NCBI GenBank assembly: GCA_009783205.1
Contig: WRHO01000014.1
Span: 1 to 39,566 of the forward strand
DNA length: 39,566 nt
Direction: 5' to 3'
Source: Oscillospiraceae bacterium
GTDB taxonomy: Bacteria; Bacillota; Clostridia; Oscillospirales; Ruminococcaceae
Positions 8,068-15,639 of this stretch are shown here, in pieces. Under the pieces are notes generated by a model. The model ran no database searches. It had not been told where the DNA came from and saw only the letters and a list, made by a program, of their open reading frames with translations. Position numbers and translations under genes: made by a program. Position 1 is the first letter of the stretch. Every line of letters begins with the position of its first letter.

Positions 8068-8922
8068 TTATTTCTTAACCTTCTTGCGGGTTATATACTG
8101 CGCCGTAATATTCAAAGCCATAATTACAACAAACAGTACAATTCCCGTGGCAAAAAGAGCCTCCTGATGCTTACCCGTCGCGTAACCCATTTCTATTCCT
8201 ATATTCGTGGTAAGAGTTCTCACCGGGTCAATTATTGATTTCGGAATAATAACCGCGTTTCCCAAAACCATTATTACCGCCATTGTTTCGCCGATTGCGC
8301 GTCCGATTCCGAGAATAACGGCGGCGACGATTCCCGATTTTGCGGCGGGAAGCTGTACCGAGTATATCGTTTGCCAGTGTGTCATACCGAGCGCAAGCGC
8401 GCCTTCCTTATAGGTACGCGGCAAAGCGATAATCGACACCTCGGATATACTGATTATAGTGGGCAGTATCATAATCGCGAGAACAACAGAGCCGGCTAAT
8501 ATACTGTATCCGCTTCCTCCTAAATGCTCCCTGATGAAAGGAACCACGAATACCAAGCCCCAAAACCCGTATACTACCGACGGGATTCCCGCTAAAAGCT
8601 GAATCGCGGGGCGGAATATTTTTCTCATTCTTTCGGGTGCCATTTCTGCCATAAATATACTGCAACAAATTCCTATAGGTACACCTATAACCGCCGCGCC
8701 TAAGGTTACTATTACAGAGCCGAGAATCATCGCGCCGATACCGTATTCACCCTGCCCCGGTGCCCATGTCGTACTGAAAATAAATTTAAACAGTCCGACC
8801 TCGGCAATTAAGGGCAACCCCTTCATCAATATAAACACCGTTATTACAACTAATGCAAGTATTGAAGAAAGCGCGAGTACAAAGAAAACTTTTCCCGAAA
8901 AATCACCTTTAACACTTTTCAT
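8068..8922 (-). CDS. pstC: Phosphate ABC transporter permease PstC
   Basis: A 284-residue permease with about six membrane helices. Recognisable stretches are FSTTWAPGQGEYGIGAMILG after the first helix, LLAGIPSVVYGFWGL, LAIMILPTIISISEVSI, the coupling loop EGALALGMTHWQTIYSVQLPAAKSG, and GRAIGETMAVIMVLGNA. Together with PstA it forms the transmembrane pathway for phosphate delivered by PstS. An AAGGAG ribosome binding site lies upstream, and the gene starts 21 bases after pstS. Length and motifs are ordinary for the family. Confidence 0.95.
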   Translation of the reverse strand: MKSVKGDFSGKVFFVLALSSILALVVITVFILMKGLPLIAEVGLFKFIFSTTWAPGQGEYGIGAMILGSVIVTLGAAVIGVPIGICCSIFMAEMAPERMRKIFRPAIQLLAGIPSVVYGFWGLVFVVPFIREHLGGSGYSILAGSVVLAIMILPTIISISEVSIIALPRTYKEGALALGMTHWQTIYSVQLPAAKSGIVAAVILGIGRAIGETMAVIMVLGNAVIIPKSIIDPVRTLTTNIGIEMGYATGKHQEALFATGIVLFVVIMALNITAQYITRKKVKK

Positions 8923-8943
8923 TGACGTTCTCCTTTTAATAAA

Positions 8944-9783
8944 TTAAGCCACGGGTATAAGGTGTTCTTTTTTCAACAAATCTTGACCTTCTCTCGAAAG
9001 AACAAAATCTACAAAATGCTGTGATTCTTCGGACGCGTCGTTTTTCATTACTAAAATAAACGGTCTGAACAGCGCGTAGGTTTTGTTTGTTACGTTTTCG
9101 TCATTAGCCTCTATACCGTTCAGCTTAACCGCTTGAACCGTTTCGTCAACTAACCCCAATGAAATATAGCCGATTGCGTTCACGTCGCCCACGATACAAG
9201 ATTTGACCGTTCCGTTAGAGTTTTGTGTGTTACTTGCGGGGTTAATCGGCTTTTTATCACCTTCGTTATCCCATACCATTACTAAATCCTCAAACGCGCC
9301 TCTTGTTCCCGAGCCGTCCTCGCGCGTCACTACGTTGATTGTTTGGTCGGGGCCGCCGACCTCGCTCCAATTGGTGATATCGTGCGAATAAATGTCGCGA
9401 ATTTGTTCCTTTGTAAGGTCATGTACCGGGTTATCGGGGTGTACTATAACCGCAAGCCCGTCTAACGCTATTACAACCGATTTACCGTCAAATTCACCGT
9501 CTTTAATATCGCGAGAAGCCATACCTATATCGGCGGTTCCGCTCGACGCGGCGGTTATTCCCGCAGAAGTTCCGCCACCTTGAACGTCTACCTCATAATC
9601 GGGATACATATCCTCATATACCTCAACTAAGTTTTCCATAAACGGCTGAACAGATGTAGACCCCGCTATAACAATTCTGCTTGCGGAATTACCGGATGAG
9701 CCCCCACAGGCGGTTGCCGTTGCTAACATTACAACAGAAAGCGCGATAACGGCAATACGTTTTGTAATTTTCGTTGATTTCAT
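8944..9783 (-). CDS. pstS: Phosphate-binding lipoprotein PstS
   Basis: A 279-residue secreted lipoprotein. A lysine-rich N-terminus and hydrophobic core end in a lipobox with Cys26 (ATATAC-GG), so the mature protein is lipid-anchored outside the membrane. Phosphate-contact motifs are present: IAGSTSVQPFMENL, then QGGGTSAGI, GMASRDIK and REDGSGTRGAFED. It captures phosphate and passes it to PstC-PstA. The start at 9783 is chosen because GAGGAG lies between it and an upstream in-frame ATG at 9798. Unusually, it is the second gene of the operon, after pstB1, rather than the first. Confidence 0.95.
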   Translation of the reverse strand: MKSTKITKRIAVIALSVVMLATATACGGSSGNSASRIVIAGSTSVQPFMENLVEVYEDMYPDYEVDVQGGGTSAGITAASSGTADIGMASRDIKDGEFDGKSVVIALDGLAVIVHPDNPVHDLTKEQIRDIYSHDITNWSEVGGPDQTINVVTREDGSGTRGAFEDLVMVWDNEGDKKPINPASNTQNSNGTVKSCIVGDVNAIGYISLGLVDETVQAVKLNGIEANDENVTNKTYALFRPFILVMKNDASEESQHFVDFVLSREGQDLLKKEHLIPVA

Positions 9784-9848
9784 AATTTTTCTCCTCATAA
9801 TCCTCTTTTGTTTAATAATATATTATTAACGGGCGTCGGCAATATTTA

Positions 9849-10637
9849 TCAGCCGAACCGTCCCGTTATATAATCCTCGGTGCGTTTATCCTTAGGGGTT
9901 GAAAACATTTCCATGGTCGGCGCGTATTCAACAAGTCTTCCGATTCGTTCTTCGCTGTCTATCATGATAAATGCCGACATATCCGAAACCCGCCGCGCTT
10001 GTTCCATGCTGTGTGTTACTATGATAGTTGTGTATTTTTTTGCGAGCGAAGCCATTAATTCTTCTACCTTCATTGTTGACTCGGGGTCTAACGCGCTACA
10101 CGATTCGTCCATTAATATAACGTCGGGGTTAATCGCAATTGCGCGAGCTATACATAATCTTTGTTGCTCGCCCGCAGAACGGTTTAATGCGGGTTTACCG
10201 AGAATGTCTTTAAAATCGTTCCATAAGCCTACTTGATTTAATGTACTCTCGACTATCTCATCGAGCTTTGCTTTGTTTGTTATACCTTGTCGTCGAGGAG
10301 CGAGCGTGATATTTTCTCTTATGCTCATAGGAAATACATTCGGCTTCTGGAAAACCATGCCGATTTTCTTCCTTAATTCCACTACATATGTATCCTTACC
10401 GTAAATGGAAAAATCATCTAAGTATGCTTCACCCGAGGCTCGAGCAATCGGGATTAAATCGTTCATTCTGTTAAATAAACGTAAAAGTGACGATTTACCG
10501 CACCCCGACGGCCCGATAATCGCCGTAATTGCGTTTTCGGGAATGTCCATTGTTATATCACACAGACAATGAGCGTTTCCGTAATAAAGATTCAAATTTT
10601 TTGTTCTGATTTTCGCTTTTTTATCCAACACAGACAT
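9849..10637 (-). CDS. pstB: PstB1: Pst ATPase with intact Walker motifs but altered signature
   Basis: A 262-residue ABC ATPase, first gene of the operon. Walker A (GPSGCGKSS, Lys48), the Q-loop (MVFQKPNVFP), Walker B with its catalytic glutamate (ILMDESCSALDP) and the switch histidine (VTHSMEQA) are canonical. The signature motif, LSGGQQQR in PstB, reads NRSAGEQQR here. This defect is the mirror image of those in PstB2: PstB1 has the nucleotide-binding half and PstB2 has the signature half of one proper site. A heterodimer is the natural inference. A GAGGG ribosome binding site precedes the ATG, and a PHO-box-like array lies upstream. Confidence 0.94.
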   Translation of the reverse strand: MSVLDKKAKIRTKNLNLYYGNAHCLCDITMDIPENAITAIIGPSGCGKSSLLRLFNRMNDLIPIARASGEAYLDDFSIYGKDTYVVELRKKIGMVFQKPNVFPMSIRENITLAPRRQGITNKAKLDEIVESTLNQVGLWNDFKDILGKPALNRSAGEQQRLCIARAIAINPDVILMDESCSALDPESTMKVEELMASLAKKYTTIIVTHSMEQARRVSDMSAFIMIDSEERIGRLVEYAPTMEMFSTPKDKRTEDYITGRFG

Positions 10638-10671
10638 ATTAAACCCTCTTCAGTTCGTTTACTTTATCTGC

Positions 10672-10748
10672 ATTATATCACGGAATAATCTTCTTCTAAT
10701 AGCAGTAAACGGTAAATCTTTTGTAAAAATTATGAAAGGGTTTGTAAA
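10672..10748 (-). promoter_or_regulatory. PHO-box-like array and -10 of the pst operon
   Basis: On the minus strand, TTTACA (10748-10743), TTTCAT (10737-10732), TTTACA (10727-10722), TTTACC (10716-10711) and TTTACT (10709-10704) form direct repeats, the first four with a period of 10-11 bases. This matches the known PhoP box pattern of Firmicutes (TTAACA-like hexamers, about 5-base spacers). A TATAAT box follows at 10677-10672 without a good -35, as expected for a promoter that needs an activator. It lies 35 bases upstream of pstB1. Confidence 0.7.
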
Positions 10749-10820
10749 GTTTGCGAAAATCGACAATATATCTAAACTATATTGACTCTATGTATTTAGC
10801 CAAAATGTGATGAAAAGGCT

Positions 10821-12419
10821 CTAAATCGGTACTTCTCCCTCAATTCCGACTATGTATTTAAGAATTTCAATCCCGTCGAATATTGTAGGCTCTCCCGTTA
10901 TAATCGACTCATGTGTTATCAGCGCGGCTTCGAGCGCGTTGGCGCATAATATTAACTGACACTCCGGAATATTAACGAGATATTTTAAAATCTCAATGAA
11001 GTCGAATATATCGGGTTCATCTTCTCCGAAGACTCTGCCTTTTATCGGAGGTTTACCCGATTTACATATTTTACAGTAATTGCATAACCCGGTCGGCTTT
11101 ACCCCCGTCTCGATAATATTGTAAAACCGTAATTCTTCAACCGCCTCGTATGCCTTTTTCGCTCCCTCGGGAACATATATATCGGTCAGCTTAGGCGTGT
11201 CGCGAAAGGCACTATATGAAATATCAGGTGGGTTCATACCTTTAAACGTAACGGCGGAAAGGCTTGTACAGCCGCCGAACGCAAGCTCCTCTATTCCTTT
11301 GATACCTTCGGGAATGGTTATTGAAGCTAAAAGCCGACACCCCTCAAACGCATTACTCTCTATTTGAGTGACGCTTTTTTGAATTGCAATTGAACTTACG
11401 TCATTTAATTTGAAGCTCGTGCCTTTTCCGTTACGCCATGCGGTCGTTCCTCTGTTTGTAGTGATTGTAAGCACGCCTTTTGAAAAGCTCCAGCCGTCAT
11501 TTTGGGGAATCGGTTGTTTTTGCGCGCATACACACTTTTCCTTGCCGCATATTGAACAAGGCTTCGGGCATATACATATTTCCTCGCCACAGGTTGAGCA
11601 TGAATTGTACGGTTTAAGGCGTATAATGTTCCCGTGACGGTCAAGCAGATGTACCCGCGCAATAACCGGCGATACCGGCAAACCGTCGGCAAGCGTCCAA
11701 TTAGTGACCATTACCGTGAAAAAACTCGCAAATGTTTCAAAAGGCTCTAAAATCGAAGGCGGCGTATACATTTTCGGTACCGCCGTCATAATCACGGGTG
11801 TAGGATATTCGGATAAAGGTGTGGGCATATATGTTTTGTCGGGACTGTCGGGGTCAATATCGCCCTCTTGAACGACGCCCGCCGATTCAAGTATTTCTGC
11901 AATACTCCCGCCATTCTTGTGCTGTTTGAACCCGTCGGTATCACTGTATGTAATAATCTGAAAATCATTTCGTTCAATCGGATTTCCCCATTTTTCCCAT
12001 TCAATTTCAAAACTTACGCTCACCGTTGCTATATCCTGAAAGGTACATTTTTCACCCTCGTCGTTAAGAGCGGGAAGCTTCAACAAAACTTCATACTCCC
12101 TCGGGTATGGCATATCCTCTTCTTTTGTATCATAGGTTATAATCTGTACCCTATGACCGTAATCATCGGGGGAGCCTTTGGGGAATACATCGCCGCTGTC
12201 CGATGCCCTCGAAATGTCCTTGATAATCCAACCGCCCGTCGCGCCGTCAAATTCGAACCACGATTCCGTATATCTGACGTCAAGATTCGCCCGCTGTACG
12301 AGCAAAGCCCGTCCTTTGGGTTTATCACTTGTTTGGCTATCTTCAATTGAAATCACCACATTAGTCAGCGTTAGAATAACGAATACCGTTGTGAGAAGTA
12401 ATAAAAGACGCTTCATCAT
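10821..12419 (-). CDS. Secreted BspA-type leucine-rich-repeat protein with dockerin-like tail
   Basis: A 532-residue exported protein. A signal peptide (KRLLLLLTTVFVILTLTNVVIS) is followed by about 230 residues of unrecognised, probably beta-rich sequence. A cysteine block then repeats CSTCGEEICIC / CSICGKEKCVC, and a short BspA/LRR_5 region follows (SNAFEGCRLLASITIPEG, then LAFGGCTSLSAVTFKG). After CNYCKICK the C-terminus carries two dockerin-like units, IFDFIEILKYLVNI and PTIFDGIEILKYIVGI. The tail resembles those of the PL11 lyase at 23123 and the protein at 36649, suggesting a common anchoring or assembly role. Calcium-loop aspartates are largely missing, so calcium binding is doubtful. 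The start is uncertain: ATG at 12419 is 12 bases after AAAGGA, while ATG at 12443 has no ribosome binding site. Confidence 0.8.
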   Translation of the reverse strand: MMKRLLLLLTTVFVILTLTNVVISIEDSQTSDKPKGRALLVQRANLDVRYTESWFEFDGATGGWIIKDISRASDSGDVFPKGSPDDYGHRVQIITYDTKEEDMPYPREYEVLLKLPALNDEGEKCTFQDIATVSVSFEIEWEKWGNPIERNDFQIITYSDTDGFKQHKNGGSIAEILESAGVVQEGDIDPDSPDKTYMPTPLSEYPTPVIMTAVPKMYTPPSILEPFETFASFFTVMVTNWTLADGLPVSPVIARVHLLDRHGNIIRLKPYNSCSTCGEEICICPKPCSICGKEKCVCAQKQPIPQNDGWSFSKGVLTITTNRGTTAWRNGKGTSFKLNDVSSIAIQKSVTQIESNAFEGCRLLASITIPEGIKGIEELAFGGCTSLSAVTFKGMNPPDISYSAFRDTPKLTDIYVPEGAKKAYEAVEELRFYNIIETGVKPTGLCNYCKICKSGKPPIKGRVFGEDEPDIFDFIEILKYLVNIPECQLILCANALEAALITHESIITGEPTIFDGIEILKYIVGIEGEVPI

Positions 12420-12464
12420 GATAAAAGCCGTTCCTTTCCGCATATAATTGCAATTTTTTTCGAT

Positions 12465-12493
12465 ATTTTAACACGTTTAACCGCAATTGTCAA
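12465..12493 (-). promoter_or_regulatory. Promoter of the leucine-rich-repeat protein gene
   Basis: Minus-strand TTGACA (12493-12488), 17 bases, then TAAAAT (12470-12465). It lies between the stop of the HipA-like gene and the start of this gene. Confidence 0.65.
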
Positions 12494-12500
12494 CATTTTT

Positions 12501-13661
12501 TTAGGTAATATTTTGAATATGTTGACTAAGAAATTGAACTCGTGTATTGAAAGCCACGCAAATATCGTTTATGCGTTTTTCATCAATATACAGAGAATGT
12601 GAAAGAATAGCAGAAAACTCATCTGAAATTCCATTAAGAGCAGATGAATCAAGCCATGAGAAATTTTTAACTAATTTGATTTGTTCTTCGTATGTTGTGC
12701 GGAACGGTTTAGTTGTCATTCTTTTTAATACATGAGGGCTATTGGAAATCTGATTTTGATTATACCATAATGACGTGCCGCTATCGAAGACAGGAGCAAG
12801 CCCTAACCACTCAAGAGTTATAGCGTTACGCACAGCACCGAAATTATTATAATGCCTGTCCTCGTTTAATATGAGATAGTCTAAGGTTAACATTTTGTCA
12901 ATATCTTCTTGTGCGTTTGGTATGCCGAGCTTTTGGCAACAATCTAAATAATGTTGATAAGAAGAGGTGTTGTTTTGCTTTTTTAATGCAGTTGAGATAT
13001 TATATGCACTGACTAAATCCGTTTCAGAATTGATAAAATCGTCGCACACGCTATAAGGTAATTCGTCATCTACAAAGACCGAATAAGGAACATGGGGAAT
13101 ATTAAGGCGTTTCATAACAGCCGTGGCACAAGCCTCATTAAGCGGCTCTTGGTGAAACGGCATACTTCCGCCTTTTACGAGACAGCGTTTACCGTCAATT
13201 ATTTTCCACTTCTTTTTTAACCAACCGTCAGATGTGTTGTCGGGGGAAAAAAGGCTAATTTCTTTGCCTTGCTCTGCATTGCCAAACAATACATTTCCTA
13301 CATCATCAGAAAAAGGGTTATCGAAAAAGTTTACATCTTCCCATTTTAACGGATTTTCAGTAGGATTAACCCAATATTGGTCTGAAAGCGAAAGCCCAAA
13401 ACACTTGGTCAGCAATTCTTCAGACGAAGAAATCCCCAACCCCTCCATTGCCTCTCGAAAGTTCTGCCTACTTGCAGGTATACTGCGACTTCTCCACCAC
13501 TCGTCTAACTTTGCGCGATTCGGTTTATTGTCTATAAAACTTTTTCCAATAGGCATATGTTCAGGTGCAATAATATTGCCGATTTTTAATATTGTTGCGG
13601 AGTCCAATTCAATATCAATTTCAGCAACTTCTATTTTTCTGTGCATTAAAGTATAATTCAT
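12501..13661 (-). CDS. HipA-like kinase-fold protein
   Basis: A 386-residue protein whose second half matches the HipA C-terminal kinase fold. LVKGGSMPFHQEPLNEACATAV (about 161-182) is the nucleotide-binding and QEPxNE region. LILNEDRHYNNFG (263-275) contains the catalytic Asp268 and the metal-binding Asn273. PVFDSGTSL (290-298) supplies the metal-binding Asp293. HipA toxins phosphorylate glutamyl-tRNA synthetase, but many homologues have other or unknown targets. No HipB-like DNA-binding partner lies next to it, and its N-terminal 150 residues match nothing I know. It has its own promoter and an AAGGGGCG ribosome binding site. A small zinc-ribbon gene is transcribed divergently. Confidence 0.8.
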   Translation of the reverse strand: MNYTLMHRKIEVAEIDIELDSATILKIGNIIAPEHMPIGKSFIDNKPNRAKLDEWWRSRSIPASRQNFREAMEGLGISSSEELLTKCFGLSLSDQYWVNPTENPLKWEDVNFFDNPFSDDVGNVLFGNAEQGKEISLFSPDNTSDGWLKKKWKIIDGKRCLVKGGSMPFHQEPLNEACATAVMKRLNIPHVPYSVFVDDELPYSVCDDFINSETDLVSAYNISTALKKQNNTSSYQHYLDCCQKLGIPNAQEDIDKMLTLDYLILNEDRHYNNFGAVRNAITLEWLGLAPVFDSGTSLWYNQNQISNSPHVLKRMTTKPFRTTYEEQIKLVKNFSWLDSSALNGISDEFSAILSHSLYIDEKRINDICVAFNTRVQFLSQHIQNIT

Positions 13662-13700
13662 TTTGTAACGCCCCTTTGCATTAATCGCTTGACTTAACTT

Positions 13701-13730
13701 ATTATACTACATATTGAAGCGGCTTGTCAA
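13701..13730 (-). promoter_or_regulatory. Promoter of the HipA-like gene
   Basis: Minus-strand TTGACA (13730-13725), an 18-base spacer, and TATAAT (13706-13701), about 40 bases before the start codon. Confidence 0.7.
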
Positions 13731-13839
13731 GAACAAACGTACTTGATAAGCTTATATATAGTTGGTTAACGGTCGGTTAGTTTGGTAATATTGCACAAAT
13801 TTAGTAGCGTTTTAATGTGCATATTCCACAAATATTCAC

Positions 13840-13868
13840 TTGACATTTGACTATACTTATGGTATAAT
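13840..13868 (+). promoter_or_regulatory. Consensus promoter of the zinc-ribbon gene
   Basis: TTGACA (13840-13845), 17 bases, TATAAT (13863-13868), a perfect sigma-70-type promoter. It is followed by a GGTGGTG ribosome binding site. The HipA-like promoter points the other way about 110 bases to the left. Confidence 0.8.
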
Positions 13869-13891
13869 AAGTGAAGAAAGGTGGTGAATAT

Positions 13892-14038
13892 ATGTATAGT
13901 ATGAACGAATACAGCGATTCACAAAAGCATAGCAACACTAAACAGATAAAGAGAAAACATTGTTGCGAAAACTGTGATTGGCTTTGGGGAAACGGTAAAA
14001 ATTACTGTCCGTATTGTCAAAAACCAATCCGCATCTAA
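13892..14038 (+). CDS. Small zinc-ribbon protein, 48 aa
   Basis: The frame encodes 48 residues with CCENC and, 14 residues on, CPYC: two CxxC pairs that make a zinc-ribbon. A polar N-terminal segment rich in Ser, Asn and Lys precedes it. The consensus promoter, the GGTGGTG ribosome binding site and a terminator 25 bases after the TAA make expression very likely in spite of the short length. It is divergent from the HipA-like gene, with which it may share regulation. The function is unknown; small zinc ribbons often bind nucleic acids or protein partners. Confidence 0.75.
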   Translation: MYSMNEYSDSQKHSNTKQIKRKHCCENCDWLWGNGKNYCPYCQKPIRI

Positions 14039-14062
14039 TTTAATAAATTAAAAATTTGACTT

Positions 14063-14089
14063 GACCTATATTTTTAGGTCTCTTTTTTT
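14063..14089 (+). terminator. Terminator of the zinc-ribbon gene
   Basis: GACCTA (14063-14068) pairs with TAGGTC (14075-14080), followed by TCTTTTTTT. Confidence 0.8.
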
Positions 14090-14092
14090 GCG

Positions 14093-14132
14093 AAAAAAAC
14101 CGCGAAAATGTACCTAAAGTACAATTCCGCGG
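14093..14132 (-). terminator. Terminator of the tRNA-Val/tRNA-Asp transcript
   Basis: On the minus strand, CCGCGGAATTGTAC and GTACATTTTCGCGG form a long stem with a short loop, and seven T residues follow. It lies 20 bases beyond the tRNA-Asp 3' end. Confidence 0.75.
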
Positions 14133-14152
14133 CAAAAATAAAAAAACGAAAA

Positions 14153-14226
14153 CGACCTGTATGGGACTCGAACCCACGACCTCTAGCGTGACAGGCTAGC
14201 GTTCTAACCAACTGAACTAACAGGCC
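14153..14226 (-). tRNA. tRNA-Asp (anticodon GTC)
   Basis: A 74-base cloverleaf. The acceptor arms GGCCTGT and ACAGGTC pair, with discriminator G. The anticodon stem CTAGC/GCTAG encloses loop CTGTCAC, giving anticodon GTC. The T arm contains GGTTCGAGTCC. The CCA end is not encoded. Confidence 0.95.
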
Positions 14227-14272
14227 AAAATTAGATAGCCATTGGATATTTTAATACTTGACTATCAAAAAG

Positions 14273-14345
14273 TGGGAATTATAGGGCTCGAACCTATGAC
14301 CCCCCGCTTGTAAGGCGGATGCTCTCCCAGCTGAGCTAAACTCCC
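14273..14345 (-). tRNA. tRNA-Val (anticodon TAC)
   Basis: A 73-base cloverleaf. Acceptor GGGAGTT pairs with AATTCCC, discriminator A. The D arm is AGCTCAGCTGGGAGAGC, the anticodon loop is CTTACAA (TAC), and the T arm is ATAGGTTCGAGCCCTAT. It lies 46 bases upstream of tRNA-Asp in the same transcript. The CCA end is not encoded. Confidence 0.95.
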
Positions 14346-14393
14346 CGCTTGCAGACATTTACATAATAAAATCATGAACGTCACAGCTATTAC

Positions 14394-14422
14394 ATTATAC
14401 ACGTTTAATTTACGCTTGTCAA
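14394..14422 (-). promoter_or_regulatory. Promoter of the tRNA-Val/tRNA-Asp operon
   Basis: Minus-strand TTGACA (14422-14417), 17 bases, TATAAT (14399-14394), about 50 bases before tRNA-Val. Confidence 0.8.
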
Positions 14423-14447
14423 CATATTTTTTAATTTCTGCTATTTG

Positions 14448-14483
14448 CACAAATATTACGATATATACATAAATATATTTGTG
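14448..14483. repeat. Inverted repeat upstream of prmA
   Basis: CACAAATAT (14448-14456) and ATATTTGTG (14475-14483) are perfect inverted arms in the AT-rich gap between the tRNA promoter and prmA. It may be a regulatory site for prmA, for which I see no clear promoter. Confidence 0.35.
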
Positions 14484-14538
14484 ATAAATGCCGAATATAG
14501 CTCTTTTTATTGCTTTTACCCGTCAACAATGGTAATAT

Positions 14539-15531
14539 ATGTATATGAATTTTACAAAAATAACTATTGCTACAAGGGAACAGGATATTGAGCTTCTTAC
14601 CTCGGAGCTTACCGATTTAGGTGCGGAGGGCTTTGAAATAGGCGGCGGTTCGGATTTATGGGACATTATTGATTCCGCCGCCCCGGACATGATTGATGCT
14701 CGCTTGTTTAATGAACGAAATGCACCGATAACGGTAACGGTATATATCCCCGATAACGGACAAGGAAAGAGGATTGTTGAAGCAACAGAAGCTTTTCTTC
14801 ATGCTCAAGGTCTCGAATACTCACGTGATGAGGTTAATGAAGAAGACTGGGAAAACAATTGGAAACAATACTTTAAACCTATTGATATAGGCGGTATCAT
14901 TATTAAGCCGTCATGGGAGAGGTATGACAATACTGACGGAAAGCCTATACTCGAAATTGACCCGGCAAGCGCATTCGGAACGGGACAACACGCTACAACC
15001 CGTATGTGCCTTGAATCGCTTTGCGGTGTAATGCGTTATCACGAAAGCGTGTTGGATATCGGCTGTGGAAGCGGGATACTTTCCGCCGCCGCGGGATTAT
15101 TGGGAGCAAAGAGCGTAACCGCCGTTGATATATGCGAGAATGCTGTTAATATTACAAAAGAAACCTTAAAAAATAATGGTGTTGAAAACTATTCGGTTTA
15201 TTGCGGAAATGTGATTACCGATGAGGCTCTTCGTGAAAAAATCGGCGGCAATTACGACCTTGTGGTGGCGAATATAACCGCCGATGTTATAATAGCGATG
15301 GCGCATTTATTCGCAGAGTTTACCTCCGGAAGCTTGTTACTTTCGGGAATAATTGAACATCGTTATCAAGAGGTTTGTGAGGCGATTAATCCTTATTTTA
15401 AAATAGTTAGTGATGAGGAGTCTGAAGGCTGGCGCAGTATTTATTGTGGCAACCTCCGAAAACCTGTTTCGTGTAATCGTCGAGATGAAAATTTCGTTAG
15501 ACGAGGCGATTTTTCTGCGAATATCCTTTGA
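14539..15531 (+). CDS. prmA: Ribosomal protein L11 methyltransferase, C-terminus altered by a MITE
   Basis: A 330-residue SAM-dependent enzyme that methylates ribosomal protein L11. The N-terminal domain binds L11. The methyltransferase domain shows DPASAFGTGQHATTRMCL, motif I VLDIGCGSGILSAAAG (about 172-187), AVDICENAV, and VVANITADVI. The family normally ends soon after the strand seen here as EGWRSIYC. The last 28 residues (GNLRKP onwards) are encoded by the inserted element at 15448-15607. Removing that element and one TTGT copy gives the ending SIYCINKQKRFI with TAA at 15636-15638. The enzyme core is intact, so activity is probably kept. Start: ATG 14539, or the ATG at 14545; the ribosome binding site is weak. 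Confidence 0.93.
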   Translation: MYMNFTKITIATREQDIELLTSELTDLGAEGFEIGGGSDLWDIIDSAAPDMIDARLFNERNAPITVTVYIPDNGQGKRIVEATEAFLHAQGLEYSRDEVNEEDWENNWKQYFKPIDIGGIIIKPSWERYDNTDGKPILEIDPASAFGTGQHATTRMCLESLCGVMRYHESVLDIGCGSGILSAAAGLLGAKSVTAVDICENAVNITKETLKNNGVENYSVYCGNVITDEALREKIGGNYDLVVANITADVIIAMAHLFAEFTSGSLLLSGIIEHRYQEVCEAINPYFKIVSDEESEGWRSIYCGNLRKPVSCNRRDENFVRRGDFSANIL

Positions 15532-15607
15532 TATTTAAGGAAAAATCAACGAAGTATAGCGGGATTTTTCAGCCGGCGAGTGCAGGAAGAGGTTTTCGGA
15601 GGTTGCC
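15448..15607. mobile_element. 160-bp MITE-like fold-back element in prmA
   Basis: The ends are perfect 18-base inverted repeats, GGCAACCTCCGAAAACCT (15448-15465) and its complement (15590-15607). Inner sequences continue the symmetry imperfectly, including GATTTTTC/GAAAAATC, so the whole element can fold into one long hairpin. It is flanked by the direct repeat TTGT (15444-15447 and 15608-15611), a target-site duplication. It has no coding capacity of its own and needs a transposase in trans. It supplies the present prmA stop codon. No second copy is in the window. Confidence 0.85.
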
Positions 15608-15639
15608 TTGTATCAATAAACAGAAAAGATTCATATAAT

